A stretch of 64,000 nucleotides of DNA from Bugulina stolonifera (GCA_935421135.1 OW285188.1:22979233-23043232), one strand, 5' to 3'; shown: positions 50,186-64,000, numbered from the stretch's first letter. Notes: a model not told the origin generated them from the sequence alone. Translations and numbers: made by a program.

Positions 50186-51742
50186 ATGGGCAGAGTGTTT
50201 CTTGAGCATCTTGGAGGGAAGAGAATATTTACATGTGCTCAGTGCACAGCTCCATTAACCAATAGGCAGCAGCTCCTGTCAACAAGGTTTACTGGGGCTA
50301 CAGGCAGAGCATTCCTATTTCATAAGGTAACCATTTATGTTGATTTTGCACCAGTTATCATGTGTTTATATTGGTCAATTAATTAGATGTATGACTGTAT
50401 TGGTAAGGGTATTATTGATTAATAGCATTGTTTGCTATATTTATACTACTTTTTAATAATGTTCTATATTGGTCTTGCTCAACCTGCATATGGCCCATGT
50501 GAAGTAGAGGAATGGTAATGCTATTTATGGCCATCCCCTTTATCCCAATCAACTACTTTATTGTTGTGAGATACATGCTGGGCAGAGTATAATTAATTAT
50601 CATTGTAATGTTTTCCCTCAGTGAGATATGTGACAGCACACATGAGGTGTCTAAATACAGGTGATTAGAACATTGTTTCTCTCTCCATACCTATAGAGTG
50701 GTCTATGGTTTATTTGTAAAATTTAGGGACAATGCTGTGGAAATGCTCACAAAAACTGCAAAGATTTATTCAACTCACTATGTTTTCTACCTTACTCGTA
50801 TATGGTCACCAAGGTGGGCATCGAGAATTCTCATTTTGGAGTTGCCTGCTTCCTTATCAATCAAGAGGGAACAACTTTTAAGCGTTTGAAAAACTGCCAT
50901 ATCATTGTCAATATGAGACATTGGTGTTCATTAGAATTATCTTACAAAATTGTTCATACTTTGTAAATCTGAGAAAGCAATTAATCAGTTAAACTACCAA
51001 TGGAGTAGTGCATTGTACAAAACTACTTGTCAATGCTTTACACTATAAGTACATTTGCACCAGATTGTATTCAACAGTCAAAGCTACGACAAATATGTCT
51101 AACGATGAGCTCTACACTCTGTTAACAGGTTGTTAACCTGAAGTACAGTGAGTTACAAGACAGAATCATGCTGACCGGCCGGCACATGGTGAGAGACGTG
51201 GCATGTAAGAAGTGCAATTGTAAGCTCGGTTGGGTTTACGAGTTTGCTGTTGAGGAAGGGCAACGGTTAGTTGTTATAATTAAATGGTCCCAAGTATTGT
51301 ATTGTTGTAGAAATGCATGCTTGTGATAGTGTAAAGTTCACTGCTCCTTATTTTCAGTGCTTCTGATGACTTGGATATAGAAAGGCACTAGGTTCAACTT
51401 CAGCCTCGTAGGCCTAGATTAGATGCAGGACAATTTTGAGTTTATTAAGTTAGCAAATAAAAATACACATTGGTCAGCGAATGTAAATATGAACTATTAT
51501 ATACGGAGCTACAGATATTTTATTTTGATGACACACGCTGTATCTTTCTCGCATATATTTGCCCTTATATGGTACATGTATGTGATTTGTGATTTCCACA
51601 TTTAGACTTCATTTTGATCACTGTCATAATGTCATGTTTTAGGTATAAAGAAGGCCGTATAATACTAGAGAGAGCACTGGTGAAGGAAGTTGAGGGCTTC
51701 GATGATGTCATTGATGGGTCGGATAGCTCCTCAAATCACTGA
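50186..51742 (+). CDS. YPEL5: Yippee-like 5, complete, 3 coding exons
   Basis: Exons 50186-50326, 51129-51265, 51643-51742, phases agreeing, 125 residues (vertebrate YPEL5 is 121). It starts [11 protein letters not shown], then [49 protein letters not shown] and LGWVYEFA. The yippee zinc site is complete: Cys17 and Cys20, then Cys73 and Cys76, with the family's 52-residue spacing. The start was chosen at the ATG that gives the conserved MGR start; an upstream in-frame extension has only non-ATG codons. Family members are small zinc proteins. In vertebrates YPEL5 is linked to the GID/CTLH ubiquitin ligase and to mitosis. The three-part gene is well conserved and looks functional. Confidence 0.97.
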
Positions 51743-52158
51743 GTCATTGATGTACTATATGCATAGCTAGACATACTCGTAAAATAATATATTGTTTTAT
51801 CTATCTATTTTTGTTACTATTATTTATATAATATACATATATACATGTATGACCAATATTATACATGCATTAGTTGTGTAGTAGTGCTACACACTATTTA
51901 CGTAATTCATTGTAAAGTGCATTCAGCTCATTATATTGAAATCTTATTTGGAATCATCTACTCATTACAATAAACCTATTGTACGACACACTGTGTATAA
52001 ATATAACAATCACTAAAGTTTTAGACATATAAACTTGAAGTTCAACATCATTCTCATTAATCAAATGCTATGCACCTGAAGACCTCATTGCTGTTGAAGT
52101 ACATACAGCAGCCCTTACTGCATGATACATCCATGATGTAAATATCATGTATGAACAT

Positions 52159-52724
52159 GGCTGTAGCATACCTGTCAACTATTCCGATTTGGGCGGGACC
52201 CTCCCTATTTCAAACTCCCACTCCCACCAGCTCCCTATATCCTCCCTATTTCAGGGCATTAGATAGGTATTTTTCATTTTTGTATGATCCAGCATCCAAG
52301 ATTATCCAATATATAGCATCAAATTAATACCCTTGTTCAGTCTCATCTTACTCTATCTGGTATTTTGGTACAGCTTTGGAATTATCAGCTACTACATACA
52401 TGTAGCTTATATTGGGCATGTGTACATAAGTCTAATGTATTTGAGTAAATTGTTTTCACCACCAGTCTCTTTTTCAGCTTTTTTTGTGATTTAATAATTG
52501 CTAAAAGTACAAGCATGGTAGCTAATTTACATCTCTCACTGATTATGTCAAAACATAGTGTTGTGATAACAGTGAAGCTTGGCACCCATACTCCCCCCAC
52601 AGTTCCAACTCTTCAAATGTATTTTCGACAGTTGGAAGCTAGGGTCTTGCAAATTTCACCTGTGCACTTGGAAGCTGATAGTCCCTATATTTTTTCACTC
52701 CAGGTTGACAGGTATGGGCTGTAG
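52159..52724. mobile_element. Non-autonomous hAT-type element with 8-bp target duplication
   Basis: Element 52,167-52,716 (550 bases) begins CATACCTGTCAAC and ends with the exact inverse GTTGACAGGTATG. It is bordered on both sides by the identical 8 bases ggctgtag (52,159-52,166 and 52,717-52,724). Perfect 8-bp target duplications and short terminal repeats are the mark of hAT elements. No transposase inside. The perfect duplication suggests recent insertion. Confidence 0.85.
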
Positions 52725-55700
52725 TAGTGTAGTAGGTATTAAAACATTGCATAGCATCTGTGTGTTTTAATTTTGACCTATACGATTCTACTATTTTACC
52801 ACTCAGTGGTAATATTTCAAGTGTTATGCCTGGTATGTGTTCATGGGAATTATGCAAGTCATTAGCAGTCTGTGCTGCTTGAAGGACATTTTGGCAAATC
52901 TACAGTTCTGAGAAGCCCAAATATAAATGTGCTAAAACTACTGTAGCTATAGATCCACTGGTTTGTAACCTGAATATAAAGTGTAGAAGTCTTCTCAACA
53001 GTTATATGTGTTGTATGCATTATGGATTTATGTTGACAGTTACATGTTACTCGTTTCGAAAATTCTTCAGAAACTAAACAAAAATTCTGCCCTAGAGCAG
53101 TGTCACAACTCTCCCAAAATACCTTCTCAGAATTGCATGACGAATAAAATGCTTTAGATGTAACCTGTGCCAATGGAGCAGTTTGTAAACAAACATGATA
53201 TCACCAGTAACATGGAACTTTACTTGAAAGTTGGCCTGCATGAATATCAACTTTTTAGTCAATATTTTCTTACCGGTCCATAACCATCTGTCTGAAGTTG
53301 AAGTATGATTTGGTAAGAAATACATGTAATTATTATAGCATCTTTACACAATTTTTGGAGGAAAGTCATGTATTCATGCCTTAGACTGGTTCTTGTAAAT
53401 TTACTGCCATGTAATTTACGTAAGCAACCACTAGGATATCATGTACATTGTAGATGCATGTAGGCAGGTCTCGGTTGAAAAACATAATCAAGTTGCAACT
53501 TACACAGCAGACACCCACCTACCCTTTGAATGCTCTGTACCTACCTGCATACACATAGCAAACTATTTGACCATTGGCCTACTTCTCAATATGAATAGAC
53601 CACAGTGTTGATGAGTCAAGCTTTCCAATTTATTAGACCTAGTCCTAATACTGTTTACTGCTTGTCCAGCAGGTGGCATAGTGATGATATGATTTATATT
53701 ATTCTAAAACTAGTCCTATCCTATCAAGTCATTCCAACCTAAGCCTGATTTCAGCTGCTAATACAGAAAGCTAGTGCCCTGGGTGCTTAGAGATAATGGC
53801 ACAGACTCAACTTACCACCTTGGCTCAATAGATGATAATTTTGGCAGTGAATACTGTAAAATTCTTATTCTCACACATGTGTGCGCTACACGTGCGTGTG
53901 TGCCACCATATTATTACATAATACTTTAACCAATAAAGTTTTATTTTCATTCTGAGTAAGAGATTTTTTAATTCTGTGACATTATTTAAATCCGCATTTC
54001 GTGTTTGTCCTATCTGTAATGACATGAATGTCGATAACTCGATGGCATTGCATAACATTGCATTCGTTTATGAAAACAACATTGTCTACTCTAAATAGTC
54101 ATAGAAAGGGGAATGACTCCTTCACACAGCAGATTTCTAGTTATCATACTTATAGCATACAAATGAGTTATTTAAAAGTCAATCTTGCCTAAATATGGCA
54201 TATCTGGTAAGGATAGTTTTAGTTGACAGTCATATACCTAGATATTCGCTGTAGAAGTCAATTTTTACAACAAATTAAAATTAAATATTATACATTATGC
54301 TACACCTACATGTACATGCTTGCTACTCTCTACATTATTGTATGTACATGTATATACCCATCCAAGTATAATTTCATTGAAGTATAATTCCGCAAGTCTT
54401 CACTCAAACATGATACCATGCCCAACGCTCATGTGAATGTTAACTACCAGTGTGTGGTCTGGCATCATACAGTGTGACATATAAATACGTATGTCCTTGA
54501 TGAGCTTATCACAGTTGACAAGATGGAAGGACGTGCTGAGTGTACAACAGCACACTTATGTCTAGACAAGTCATCACTCTGTGAGTCACAACCAAACTAG
54601 TGTGCATTCTTCTCATGTCTTGGAAAGGATAAAATACCCAAACATAAATCTTATGAACAACTTCGACTGGCTGTCTCGGTGGAAGCAGTTTTATTTCTAG
54701 TAGAGATGACTAAATAAGGTACAGACATTTAGCGAATAGAAGATCACGTTCATTTTGATGTATTTCTAGCTTATTATTATGATATATGCAAAAGGTATTA
54801 ATGCCCTAGTGACTTTCTCACTGGCTCATGGCTATACACTGACTCCGAATCTGTAGATTACAGAAAACGTAGTACATTTTGTAAAATCGTTCATTTTAGG
54901 CCTGCATGTGTAATCCGTAAATAGTTTAAAGAAGGAACGAACCAAAGTTCATTTGCATAAGATATGTAATACTGTCTCTTTTTGTTGAAACTAGCAAATT
55001 AATTTAAATTACGAAGTACAAATGCATTTGCATGTGACATTGGCTTTATAGCACATACACTGTACATGGACATGCATGTACTTCTGTAGTTCTATAGATT
55101 ATTACTAGCTTTGCATGGCACAGACAGAAGCTCATGCGCACCAAACTCTTCCTAAAAACGCATGCGTATCACAATTTTACATGGGTTGTGTATAACAACT
55201 AAATTTAATATAATGACTGCATGGGGTAGCACGTGCCATTATCAGTGCCATAAAAAGTTCGAAAATGCTACATGATTTCTTTGTAGAAATATTTACGTGT
55301 ACTCAACGTGCCAAGGACTTGGTGGTGAATGTTAGTTATAGGCACCATCCACTTGCCAATCACTAGAACCTATGGTAGCTAACAGATCTGCTCTGGGTCT
55401 GTCTCCAAATTCTTCCAGCCAATCTTTGAAATACAAGGACGTGTATTGAACTGATCAACATCGAAATACTTTTTTTATAATTTGATCATCTTATTTTGTT
55501 TTGGGTATAAACTAACACAATTCTAAAATGCCATACATTGTTATGTATTCATTTTATTATTACATAGGCTGCTGTGGTACAACTACTCTTCAAATTCCCT
55601 GTAAAATTAAAACCGTACAACATTATATTATAAGAGTGTTTAGGAGGGTAAAGTTTTACAAGTAATAAATCTATTTATAAAAATGTGCCAATGAGAAACA

Positions 55701-58700
55701 TGACATTACAGTAGCCTATGTAGTGTAGGCTTTACTTATTTACATAAATGATATTATTCTGAATGCAATATACATGTATTATCATATGCACAAGTTTATG
55801 TAAAATGTACACAATTTAAATTTGTATGCAGAGTAGCTGATGCAGCAAGTATATCAGTAAACGACACTCATGAAATAATATATTAATATCTAACATGCTC
55901 CCGGTGTGCTAAATAAAACCTTCTTAAAAAACTTGGCATTGCTCTACATACTGTGCTGTTATAATATTGTACATGTATATAATATTTTAATATTATTGTA
56001 CGTACAATGGTAGCATACATAGCTGTAATACACATAATACATTAATTTAATATAATATAGTAACTACATAGTGTACATAACATGTAGCCAACCTTGCCAA
56101 TTAAACTTATCTTTCATCCTAATAAAAAACAGGAGACAAAACTTCTAGCCACTTTCTCTAGCCTCTCCTCCTCCAACTGAATGCAGGTAATTTAATATTC
56201 ATTTAGATTCCATTACCTCATCATATCCCTCCAATTGATCTCTATTGTCTATTTCCTGGATTAATGATCTTATCTGTGGTTAGAGTGTACATCCACTTGC
56301 CTTATTAGTTCAGCATAACATATTCTCTTTCCACAGCTTGTGTCAATAACAAGCATAAATCACTTGCGTCTTAAAACCATCCTGTAGATAACATGTACAG
56401 TGCACTCAGTGGAAACATACTCTTCCTGAATTAGTAAGTATAGGTAATAGATTATTAATTAAGGCTAGCATATACATACATGTATGACATAGCTTGTCCA
56501 GCTGTAAAACACGTGAAACAGTGTTAAGTGCCGAGTACACATATGTACATCATCATTGTTTAAACTACATTATACATGCTTATAAGAGCAAACTTAGGCC
56601 TACATGTGCAGTGTATGTAGCTTGTAAGACATAGTCTGGGGTCTTAGCCCTCTCAAACCAAGTAAATAAGCAGGGTGTGAATTGCTGGTTTATCTACTAA
56701 CACTCTGGAGGCCTTGGGGCCCAGTGATAAACACCACAGCGTATTGTTACATAAGTGCACATACTTACATGTAAATATAATAGTACTCAGATACCACTGC
56801 CAATGCAGTTCTATTTTTTATTTTACTGTACATGCATTCGAATATTTGATAATGCATTTATTTTATTCCGGTATGTTTTTATACTTGGAGACTACATTTA
56901 CCACATAAGCTGCTTTGTTATCCAACTGGTATTCTGGAATATATATACATTGTATGTGGTTTATATTGTGCTTATTGCAATCTAGAAATTGTTGTCTACA
57001 TCTTGGTGACCATTCTTGTTCTGTATCCAATATGTACATGTATGTCGCTAATACTTTGGTGATTAGTCTAACAATCTACTGCTTAAGCTTCCACATGTTT
57101 TGATGTAATTTTGCTGGAGATATTGCGTTGTGGTGAGTAGCCTATCAGACCACTGTGCAAGTAAAAGTAATTTTGAAAGGGGAAATTTACATGTATATCA
57201 AACACACATGTACAGTAGGGTATACAATTGGATGGTTTAGCATCATAAGTACTTACTCTCAAGAGCTACATGTACATTTGTATATTATTGCATAAGATAC
57301 GTTAAAAATTAGAAAAGTTTTTAATGGGAAATGACGTTATGTACATGCATCAACTCATCAATGTTGACATCATGCACAACCGAATGACTTCACACAATTG
57401 TTGTCAATCTGTTAGATTTACACCATACTATTATTTATTATGTGAGAGTGACGCTATATTTACTTTTTTCAAGCGTACTCGTGTGTGTAACTAAGCACTT
57501 CCTCCATTAATGTTGTTCAAGTATAATATAGCAGTACTATCGTTCATCTCAATTTGTAGGCTCATTGTTGCACCACAGTAGAAGTTTTAAGTTAAAAACA
57601 AAGTTATCTGATGTCTGATCAGGTACCCAATGCTCATGTTGTTATCGGGATCTCTGATTCAGGGTAGTAAAACTAACGGTTTGGAACCGACCAGCGGGCT
57701 AGAGCCAAAACCGTGCTTCCTAAACACTAAGATAAGTGAATAAAGTAGTAAAGTTCAGACTAACCTTTCCAATGATATTTATACCCAGTTTCATAACAAC
57801 TTACAACATTTCAAGTCAACTGGCATTGAAATCTGTTGATTCATTCTTGTTTTTTTCAGAAGATATTTTGGGTGATCTACTTTTTCCTTCTATAACATTG
57901 TACATTATTTAACCTAACATTGTTTTGCCATCTCGCTGTAATATTCCTCACACCAAAGTACGGTCAGCGTAAATCTATACAGTATACAGGCTACAGCTGT
58001 CCACAGTACAGTCAGTATAGACATGTATAATATACAGACGACAGCTGGACAATCATGTAGGCACAATGACCGGCATCTGAATATGCTGTAGCAGTAGGGG
58101 AGCTGTTGTGGATCCACTGCATGGTTTACTTGGGCATTGCATCATAATTTACATTGGAAAAAATATTTGCTTGAAATTAGCTAAAGAATCCACTAAACAT
58201 TATAATTTTATATTTATTTCTTCGGTGCATTATGTACAATATAAATGCCATCTTACAAAATGGCATATTGTATATCGCATACAGCATATTATTGTACAGT
58301 ACAGTTATCTAATATTTTAGTTTTCTCCATACACGGGGTAACTACGACGCCAGCAAAACATTCCTTGCCCTGAATCATTAGACCCATAGACATCATGAAT
58401 CAGCTGAAGCTATTGTATACTGCTAGTATTCTTCCTAGAAATATTGTAATTTCTCCGATACAGGTCTAGTATTCTCCTATTTAGATGATTACTGCATCCA
58501 TTTACAACACCTTCAAAATATTCGACATTCTGGAGGCAAGTGAACTATGATATAATACAAATTACCATGACTTCCTAAAATGTACAACATGTACATGATT
58601 GCTGTGTAAAAATCTATTTTTAGCCAGTAACTAATAGAAATCCCCTATTCCTCCAGTATTCGGTGTTACATAATTCCCATGCATTTGTGCTGCCGCATTG

Positions 58701-60244
58701 CCTCTATTATTAGAGGTGAATTATACATTTCATAGATTTTGGGAGTTGTCTGCAACTTGTAAACCTATAGTCTAGCATGTGTCCCATAAGAATGTCGGAG
58801 TCAATAGTCAAATCTGGAAAATGTTACTTTATTCGAAATCATTGCTGTCATAGTTGAATAATTCACATTTTTATCTTGACCTACATGTAAGTCTACATAA
58901 TGTGTCATACTTTGAATGTCTTCTATAAATGAAATGCTGGTCTCTGCAGCTTATACACTGTAAATGTATCGACATGTACTGTCCATCTACAATAACATAA
59001 TAACTTCGCATACTTGGTACATGTATATTATACAATAACTGCAAACAAGCCTAATATGGCTATGGTAATTATATGGGCAGGTGATGCGTAAATGTGCTAC
59101 GTCTATACATCTTGCTAGCCTGTATTAGGTTGCAAATGCAATACAATAATGATGCATGTTTTAATAAATAATAGAATATCTTTGTGACATGGAAAGCAGT
59201 GCCACTGGAAAACCCAGCTATTTATATGCTCTATACTTTCCACTTATGAATGCTTGTGTTCTATTACACAAAACTAGTCCTGAGCACAATATATTTTGGT
59301 AGTAATGCATAATTTATAAGATTTAACAATACCAAATTTTAATGCTTCTTTTCAAATTGCTACAATCTGTAATCATGTATGATTGTATGATGCACATACA
59401 GAGAGTAAATAGCCTAAAAACCAATAATATAAACAAATTTAATGCTCCCAATGGGAATACATTTCTTCAGAAATATTATAATTTTTTGCCTTAGTTCTTT
59501 CAACTCGGTTTATCTGAAACCCTACAACAGATTACAATATTTTTCTTTTCTAAATGATGTACCTTTTATTCACAGATGATGTGTGTATATTCATTTACTT
59601 GGTGTAGACATTGCACTTGCTTTTTGTTATAAAGGCTCGAGTTGTTAGGTTCTGAAGACAAGAGTAGTAGTAATATTATCATTATTATTTTGGTTTCTAT
59701 TGCAACAACATTATACACATCATTATTTCATTATTTGACATGTATGTAAAATTTAGACTAAATAGAGATTCATTGCACAGTAATAAAACAAAACGTATTG
59801 ATATGAGTTGATAATAATAATATGTAAAATCGTAATATATCTTCTACCACATTACTGTTATCAAATATAAAACATAATGCGATTTACATTGTATATATTT
59901 TAAGTAACAAGTTACAAGTCCACAATATTAAAGCCATATTTGATGAATTAGAAAAGAAATAAGCAACTCAAAGGTACACTTCCTGCGTAGTATGATTGAA
60001 AGTGGAGCAGTTGGAAACCAATACAATAAATAAAATAAATATAATCTACATGTGTTAATAATAGTATTACAGAGTATAACAAATTCTATCGTTTTCACAA
60101 GTGTTTGGAATGCCTGTGTGATAGTGTACGTGTAGAGGTATGATTGTAGAATGCAATAGTGGACGGCATACGGAGAATGCAGCATGCAGTATGATTGGCT
60201 GTTTCTACGTAATTTGGCACTTGAAAGCTTTTAGTTACCCGTAT
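52725..60244. other. Long non-coding stretch
   Basis: About 7.5 kb without any gene or known transposon that I can support. AT-rich, with many tacatgta words. Short open frames are scattered and show no family similarity. Any regulatory content cannot be read from sequence alone. Confidence 0.5.
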
Positions 60245-61005
60245 CTATAAATCATCTCCTTCATAGTCGAAATCAAAGTATTCTGGGATAGATCTCTTAC
60301 GTCTACCCCATGGTCCACCACCCATTGGATCATACATGGGCACTTGACTCTTCTTAGATTGTCTGTGGTTAGACGTGCGTTGTCTGTTATAAAGCGCTAG
60401 TGCCAACACATTAGCATCCCATCTCTCTTCAGTGCTTCTAGTAGATTTTTTCACCATCCCGCTTTCCTTTGCGTGGAAAGAACTTAAAATATCCTTCAGT
60501 ATAATTTTACTTTCATCTGTTTGAGTCCTGATATTAGTGTCAGATAGTTGTATATTCTTTCCATTACCTACAGTCCCTCTGTGATGGAATGAAGGTAGGA
60601 ATCTGTTATGAGATGACCTGTGTCTGATATGTCCACTCAGGGTTCTCCCCAGACATGAATCTTGTAGAAGTAGTGACAGTGCTGTTACCACCAGTAGTCT
60701 TGTGAGTATGGTGCATTGGCAGCTAAAATATACAATGTAATATGTAAAACATGATCTGCATTATAAAAATACTACTTTAGCAAAAAATTTAATATTCGTC
60801 TCTAATCAAAGTGGATCTACATGTATATGAAAGATGTTGAATGGTCCAAAATTAAATTATTAAATCAAATTTTTATACAATATTCCATGAGTATTTTAAT
60901 TTGTTGGCTACAGTGCTAAAATATGAGGCTGATGTTGATAGGTTAATCAGAAATCAGCGCTTACCTTAGTGGCTGTGATGGAGGTGTTTGAATAATCCTG
61001 AACAT
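60245..61005 (-). CDS. Small secreted precursor with amidation/furin-type processing site
   Basis: Two exons, 60965-61005 and 60245-60722, phases agreeing, 172 residues. The start MFRIIQTPPSQPLSCQC is followed by a hydrophobic core (LLVVTALSLLLQDSC), a plausible signal peptide with a long n-region. The middle is polar with many basic residues and no recognisable domain. Near the end MGGGPWGRRKR contains Gly followed by a tetrabasic site (GRRKR, 60,293-60,307). That is the standard signal for prohormone cleavage and conversion of the Gly to a C-terminal amide. The last 15 residues (SIPEYFDFDYEGDDL) are acidic with Tyr in sulfation-like context. It may release a PW-amide-type peptide or the acidic tail. 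No close family recognised; a non-neuropeptide secreted protein remains possible. Confidence 0.6.
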
Positions 61006-63901
61006 TTTACTAAGCAAGCAATACATGGTGCTACAAAGTGCTTGTTATGTAGGTATACAGTATTTAGAGTAGAGAGTAGTGTTTAGCTCAATAGCTCATG
61101 CAGTTCTGACTGATCTGACCAGTCTAGCTTGTAATTTATAGGCAAGGATCGTAGAGCATATAGTTTGTAATTAACTGTAGCAATACAATACTATAACACA
61201 TACAGTGTATAACACATACAATATTGGATTAGCCAATCTCTATCTACATAAAACTGATATTAATATGAACGTTGCTAAACTCATTGTATGTCAGTTGCAT
61301 CATCCCATTAATATTTATTCAATCAATTAACAAAATTATGCAATTAACTCTTTGAAAACTATTAAAAGTTTTAAAATAAACTAGAGCAACAAAAATTTGC
61401 AAACAATTTTGTTTCATGGTAAAATACTTTTAGACCTAATTATAGAAATCCAAGCATAGATTTCAGTGAAATGTATACAAAATAACAAAATTTCAAACTT
61501 CATTAGAATACCACATTCGAGTTCAGTGACCCAGAGAGTAATATTAAAATAAACTTGTCAATTCTCTATAACTGGTAACAAAATCCATTCACAACAATTA
61601 ACTCTATTTGACGCATCTGTATTAATTTCTTGGTTGGACAACCATGATAACATCCTAATAATATGTTTTCTTCTTTTGCGATTAATTATTTTTCATCACA
61701 AATACATGGTAAATTTTAATATAATTGAATTTAATATAATAGAATGTGCATGTAAATTTCATAATCATTTTAATATACAAAATGCAGAATGTGGTCAAAA
61801 CCTCTTTCAATATTTTATTCTCTGCTCATTTATTTCATCCCAGTCTGTACTACAATCATGTATTTTACTATAATTTCTCCATCTCCCCTCCGCGTGATGT
61901 ATTTCAAACATGCTGTGCCATCATGTAGTCAATGTGGACAGAAGTAAATTAAATGTTACATAAATATAGATAATTAGGAAGCACCTCAAAAGATCTATTA
62001 GATACTGTTAGCTTAAGAGTCTACAAATTAATTAATTGTAGCATGCTTAATTGATTAAAACCTCAGATGTTACTACCGTTATTATACTGTGTGTTGGCGA
62101 TATATCAAATGTGGGTGGCAGCGTGATGTCATGTGATGTCATAGATCACTGTGCCCCTGAGCATTGTTTACGACATTTGTCCGTTTACCTTGTTGTATCA
62201 GCGTTTTATTTTATTTTGTCAACTAAATTTGCTTCTTCTGACGCGTAGAAACTTCTAAAATTTATGCTGCAGCTTTTCTCAGAAATTTAGCTCAATTCAC
62301 TTTGATTTAGTTTCATTTTTGCAATTACATGTGTGTGAATGAATGGATTAGTTATTTGAACATTATATAAAATAGAATAAGGAAATTAAATTTTTCTGTA
62401 ATGTGTAGCATAGTAGTTCATGTTGCACAACGCTAACATATATAATAAATGTACAAGTAGGTTTATGGTGCTATTACCCTTCCACTGCCCACATGCACTT
62501 CTCTGTCTCCCGGGATTATATGATTCGACATCTACATGCAGGTTATCTATATTTGGTAAGAGATAGGTCCCACACTATTCATGAAGTATAGCAGAGCAGG
62601 CCTAATACATGTATTTACAATAAAAATCTAATATTGTATTACTCAATGCTCTACAGCTGGACAATAAATGTTTTATACCTGAGAAAATAAATGTTACGGT
62701 GTCAATTAAAGGTGAGCATTCACTGAACTACATATACATTGTATATGCCGTAGATGTAGCTGTGGGTACCTAATAGAGGTGGGAGTTATCAATCCTTGCT
62801 TATTACCAGACCCAAACAGTATAACAAATTATTATAAACAATTATTATAAAAAATTTATGGTCATTTACATGTACGAGTATAATATTCATATGGTAGTAA
62901 TTATTCATGACTATAAGCTAGGCATCTCAATGCTTAGGTATACATGCACCTTGTAGGCTTTGTAACCATACACTATGATAGTGATAGTGTACCTCCTAAT
63001 TGTAAGGTTTACAGGCTACAAGCACCTGCTGCAACACAAGCCACTATTGACCAGCATACAGGATATAAGATTAAAAAAGAGTCAAGCCAAGCAGAAAAAT
63101 AATCCTAAAATATTTGGTGCATTAATAGAACTATAACCTGACTAATCTATATGGAGGGATTAGATAATCCGTGTGGGCAGCACTAATCCGGATACATTCA
63201 GCAGGAGGAAGTCCAACCTCTACAGTATATATTTATATATACATGTATATGTACAAAGAGTGTATATAGTATGTATTCTCATAACATATATACTGTATAC
63301 ATCTATATACATGTTACACTGTATACATTTATACACGTTACACTGTATACATTTATACACATGTTACACTGTATACATTTATACACATGTTACACTGTAT
63401 ACATTTATATACATGTTACACTGTATACATGCACAATGTACATGTATCACTAGTTGCATTAAGTTCCACAAGACTTTTAGACACTCAACAATATAAACCT
63501 AGCTAGAACCAAGAATTTTTTTCAAGTTAAGCGTTTAGTGCAAACGACTCACTATACCAAGTAAACGGCAAACTGAGTGTATGTAGGCTACACGTACATG
63601 TAGAGAAGTTAAGTGTTGCATGAGTGGACAACTATGAAGAGCATTATAACAAATGTTTCATCCAAAATCAAAGTAGTAAAAATGTATCCTCACATAACAG
63701 AGATACGAGGGTTCCAATGATAAGGTGATAATTTGAAGAGGGAATACTGTTATATTTATATGGTACTTATAATTTGATTAGTTTTAATTATATGACTCGT
63801 GAGAAGTAGGTGGGATAGATTCTAGAAAGGGGAGTATCCCAGAGTGGTGTGCACTGCAGTAAAGTTTGGCACACATAAAACATCTTAGAACGTCTCGGAA
63901 C
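61006..63901. other. Non-coding between the precursor and the right-edge gene
   Basis: No gene seen apart from the minisatellite at 63,283. The last 200 bases should include the promoter of the gene starting at 63,902. Confidence 0.5.
63283..63432. repeat. Minisatellite, about 26-bp unit, 5-6 copies
   Basis: Units of acactgtatacatttataca followed by catgtt, with small length changes. It yields overlapping open frames of Tyr/Thr/His that are by-products of the repeat. Confidence 0.9.
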
Positions 63902-64000
63902 ATGGCTCACTCTACATCTCCTTTACTGGCAGCACTTATAGTATGCCTGTGGACGGCAGCATTGGCTGACGATTGTGTGAATGAGGGTCAGTTGAGAGCG
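63902..64000 (+). CDS. Start of a secreted protein, truncated by window edge
   Basis: The ATG at 63,902 opens 33 codons to the edge. MAHSTSPLLAALIVCLWTAA then LADDCVNEGQ is a textbook signal peptide with a likely cleavage after ALA. The mature part starts acidic with a Cys. Too short to assign a family. It does not resemble the signal peptides of the A2M genes. Confidence 0.6.
   Translation, partial: MAHSTSPLLAALIVCLWTAALADDCVNEGQLRA

Noticed and set aside
52862..53325. Overlapping minus-strand open frames of about 80-100 codons
   Set aside because: No domain, signal peptide or splice support; expected by chance in a 7.5-kb non-coding stretch.
63173..63496. Tyr/His/Thr repeat proteins near the right end
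   Set aside because: By-product of the 26-bp minisatellite.

Overview
This window reads as AT-rich nuclear DNA of an invertebrate animal: multi-exon genes with GT-AG introns, many transposon relics and frequent tacatgtac-like words. The mix of genes and the compact intron-rich structure would fit a sponge or another early-branching marine animal. That is an inference; no single marker settles the species.

Layout. 1-17,935, minus strand: two tandem alpha-2-macroglobulin (A2M)/thioester-protein genes. The first (850-3,365) shows only its first six exons. The second (4,913-17,935) could be assembled completely: 29 exons per transcript, every exon junction in frame, about 1,618 or 1,604 residues. 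Its centre holds two alternative bait-region exons (9,401-9,626 and 9,711-9,978). Their phases force the use of exactly one, because joining both or skipping both gives an early stop. One version carries a short collagen-like Gly-X-Y run. The protein also keeps a thioester motif (GCAEQ) and a histidine 115 residues downstream, as in complement C3 and TEP proteins.

18,000-38,850: a transposon-rich belt. It contains Tc1/mariner relics (21.0 and 30.2 kb), a PIF/Harbinger-like element with a MADF/BESS protein and a DDE transposase (23.4-26.6 kb), a second broken Harbinger copy (26.7-28.2 kb), a dead P-element/THAP9-like copy joined to half a piggyBac (31.3-34.1 kb), a LINE fragment, a 559-bp tandem duplication, an 18-bp satellite, and a 1.37-kb palindromic Tc1 element.

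38,890-51,742: two conserved housekeeping-type genes, divergently arranged: metaxin-2 (MTX2, minus) and yippee-like 5 (YPEL5, plus). The space between them holds a LINE remnant, a 360-bp foldback element and two long hairpins.

52,000-64,000: mostly non-coding. It holds a non-autonomous hAT-type element with a perfect 8-bp target duplication, a small secreted precursor with a Pro-Trp-Gly-Arg-Arg-Lys-Arg processing site (60.2-61.0 kb, minus), and the first exon of another secreted protein at the right edge.

The genes do not form one pathway. The A2M pair is probably extracellular innate defence or protease trapping, MTX2 acts in mitochondrial outer-membrane import, YPEL5 is a zinc-binding intracellular protein, and the precursor at 60 kb may yield a signalling peptide.
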